From: an archaeon
GTDB taxonomy: Archaea; Nanobdellota; Nanobdellia; SCGC-AAA011-G17; GW2011-AR17
Assembly: GCA_023245755.1 (NCBI GenBank)
Contig: JAHFJQ010000023.1
Coordinates: forward strand, 1-11,406
Direction: 5' to 3'
DNA: 11,406 nt
The notes beneath the pieces were generated by a model. That model saw only the letters and a list, made by a program, of their open reading frames with translations, was not told the origin of the DNA and ran no database searches. Shown one piece after another: positions 11,027 to 11,406 of this stretch. A program made the position numbers and the translations under genes. How positions within the stretch are numbered: the stretch's first letter is position 1; the number at the start of each line of letters is the position of its first letter.

Positions 11027-11406
11027 ATGGTAGGTATGCAAAAAAAGAAACAACATTCGGTCATTTCTTTGCTCTTACCTTTAGCTTTTGTTTTTGTTCT
11101 TGCTGGGATTATACTTAATTATATGCTTTTGTCTTCTGTACATGTTCCTGTACTCTCTGTTACTGGAAGAGTCGTAGACACTTCTTCAACAGTTACCTTA
11201 ACCCAATCTGGGGTTGCAGGTATTCTTGTGAACTCTACTCTTTCTTTTGGTTCAGGATATTACAATGCTTCTTGTACCACAGGAAGTTCCATCCTTGAGT
11301 CAAATAAAAGTTATGGTGCAGGCCTTAGTGCTCCTGCTGTAAGTCCTGGATGCTGGATTAACACTACTGGAACTTTAGATGCTACAGTCTATCATTCCCT
11401 GGTAAA
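11027..11406 (+). CDS. Array large protein 5 (5' part, cut by the window end)
   Basis: An open frame runs from ATG 11027 to the window edge, 126 complete codons. It has a basic leader MVGMQKKKQ, a hydrophobic segment, then VPVLSVTGRVVDTSSTVTL, a divergent inner strand (GILVNSTLSFGSGYYNASC) and GCWINTTGTL. It is clearly the fifth large paralogue, about two thirds similar to the others by eye in this part. Two starts are possible. ATG 11027 has AGGG overlapping the previous stop codon, 8 nt upstream. ATG 11036 aligns with the MQ start of the paralogues but has no room for a ribosome site. I prefer 11027. It lies 10 nt after the preceding gene, so it is probably co-transcribed with it. The array therefore continues beyond this window. 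Confidence 0.8.
   Translation, partial: MVGMQKKKQHSVISLLLPLAFVFVLAGIILNYMLLSSVHVPVLSVTGRVVDTSSTVTLTQSGVAGILVNSTLSFGSGYYNASCTTGSSILESNKSYGAGLSAPAVSPGCWINTTGTLDATVYHSLV

Noticed and set aside
7512..11406. Possible CRISPR or direct-repeat array because of recurring DNA blocks
   Set aside because: The recurring blocks are coding, about 1 kb apart and in the same frame of paralogous genes; there are no short regularly spaced repeats with spacers.
7512..11406. Array proteins as class III (type IV pilin-like) pilins
   Set aside because: The leaders lack a clear prepilin peptidase site before the hydrophobic segment, and the six-Cys beta-sandwich with a C-terminal closing strand fits other surface fibres or layers better; not fully excluded.

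Overview
The window looks like a chromosomal segment of an AT-rich archaeon, most likely a DPANN-type lineage (Woesearchaeota/Pacearchaeota-like). The archaeal signs are seen directly. TATA boxes of the TTTAAATA/TTTATATA type sit about 30 nt before ATG codons, which implies leaderless mRNAs. One tRNA-Ser gene has a short intron at position 37/38 and no encoded CCA. Oligo-T tracts follow genes and could act as terminators, and many short exported proteins are rich in N-x-S/T sequons. The lineage is inferred from gene content and style; no phylogenetic marker is complete here.

Layout. Positions 1-78 hold the apparent 3' end of a plus-strand gene. Positions 79-1543 hold two minus-strand paralogues, predicted soluble helical/coiled-coil proteins of unknown function. 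A compact divergent promoter region separates them from a zinc-ribbon (Trm112-like) + DUF2062 membrane protein (1624-2241). Next comes tRNA-Ser(TGA), then a two-gene wHTH-nucleotidyltransferase/HEPN pair (2465-3393), then tRNA-Ser(CGA) with an 11-nt intron. A GT4-type glycosyltransferase follows (3566-4696).

From 4714 to the right edge nearly everything is cell-surface protein. There is a twice-anchored Ig-like protein with a poly-glycine linker and a calcium-loop-like motif (4714-5730). It is followed by a signal-peptide/C-terminal-anchor protein with about three Ig-like domains (5772-7004) and a small N-anchored beta-sandwich protein (7006-7476). The last 3.9 kb is a tandem array of one protein family: large members of about 216-244 aa starting at 7512, 8483, 9519, 10291 and 11027 (the last cut by the window end). 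Small 78-79 aa partners lie immediately before two of them (8221 and 9265). Each complete large member has one N-terminal membrane segment, a conserved TGRVTDSSSTVTLTQSG-like strand, a FGSGYYNxSC motif, six conserved cysteines and a C-terminal VPxDAxxGxKxLxxxYxAL-type strand.

How it may fit together. The GT4 enzyme could build glycans for the sequon-rich surface proteins. The three Ig-like membrane proteins could anchor or scaffold the array products, and the array products look like structural subunits of a surface layer or filament. The two central large members (8483, 9519) have strong Shine-Dalgarno sites, distinct codon use and mosaic near-identity at DNA level. This suggests high expression and recent gene conversion. 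The small-large module array is the best candidate here for an undescribed system; its filament or layer role is inference.
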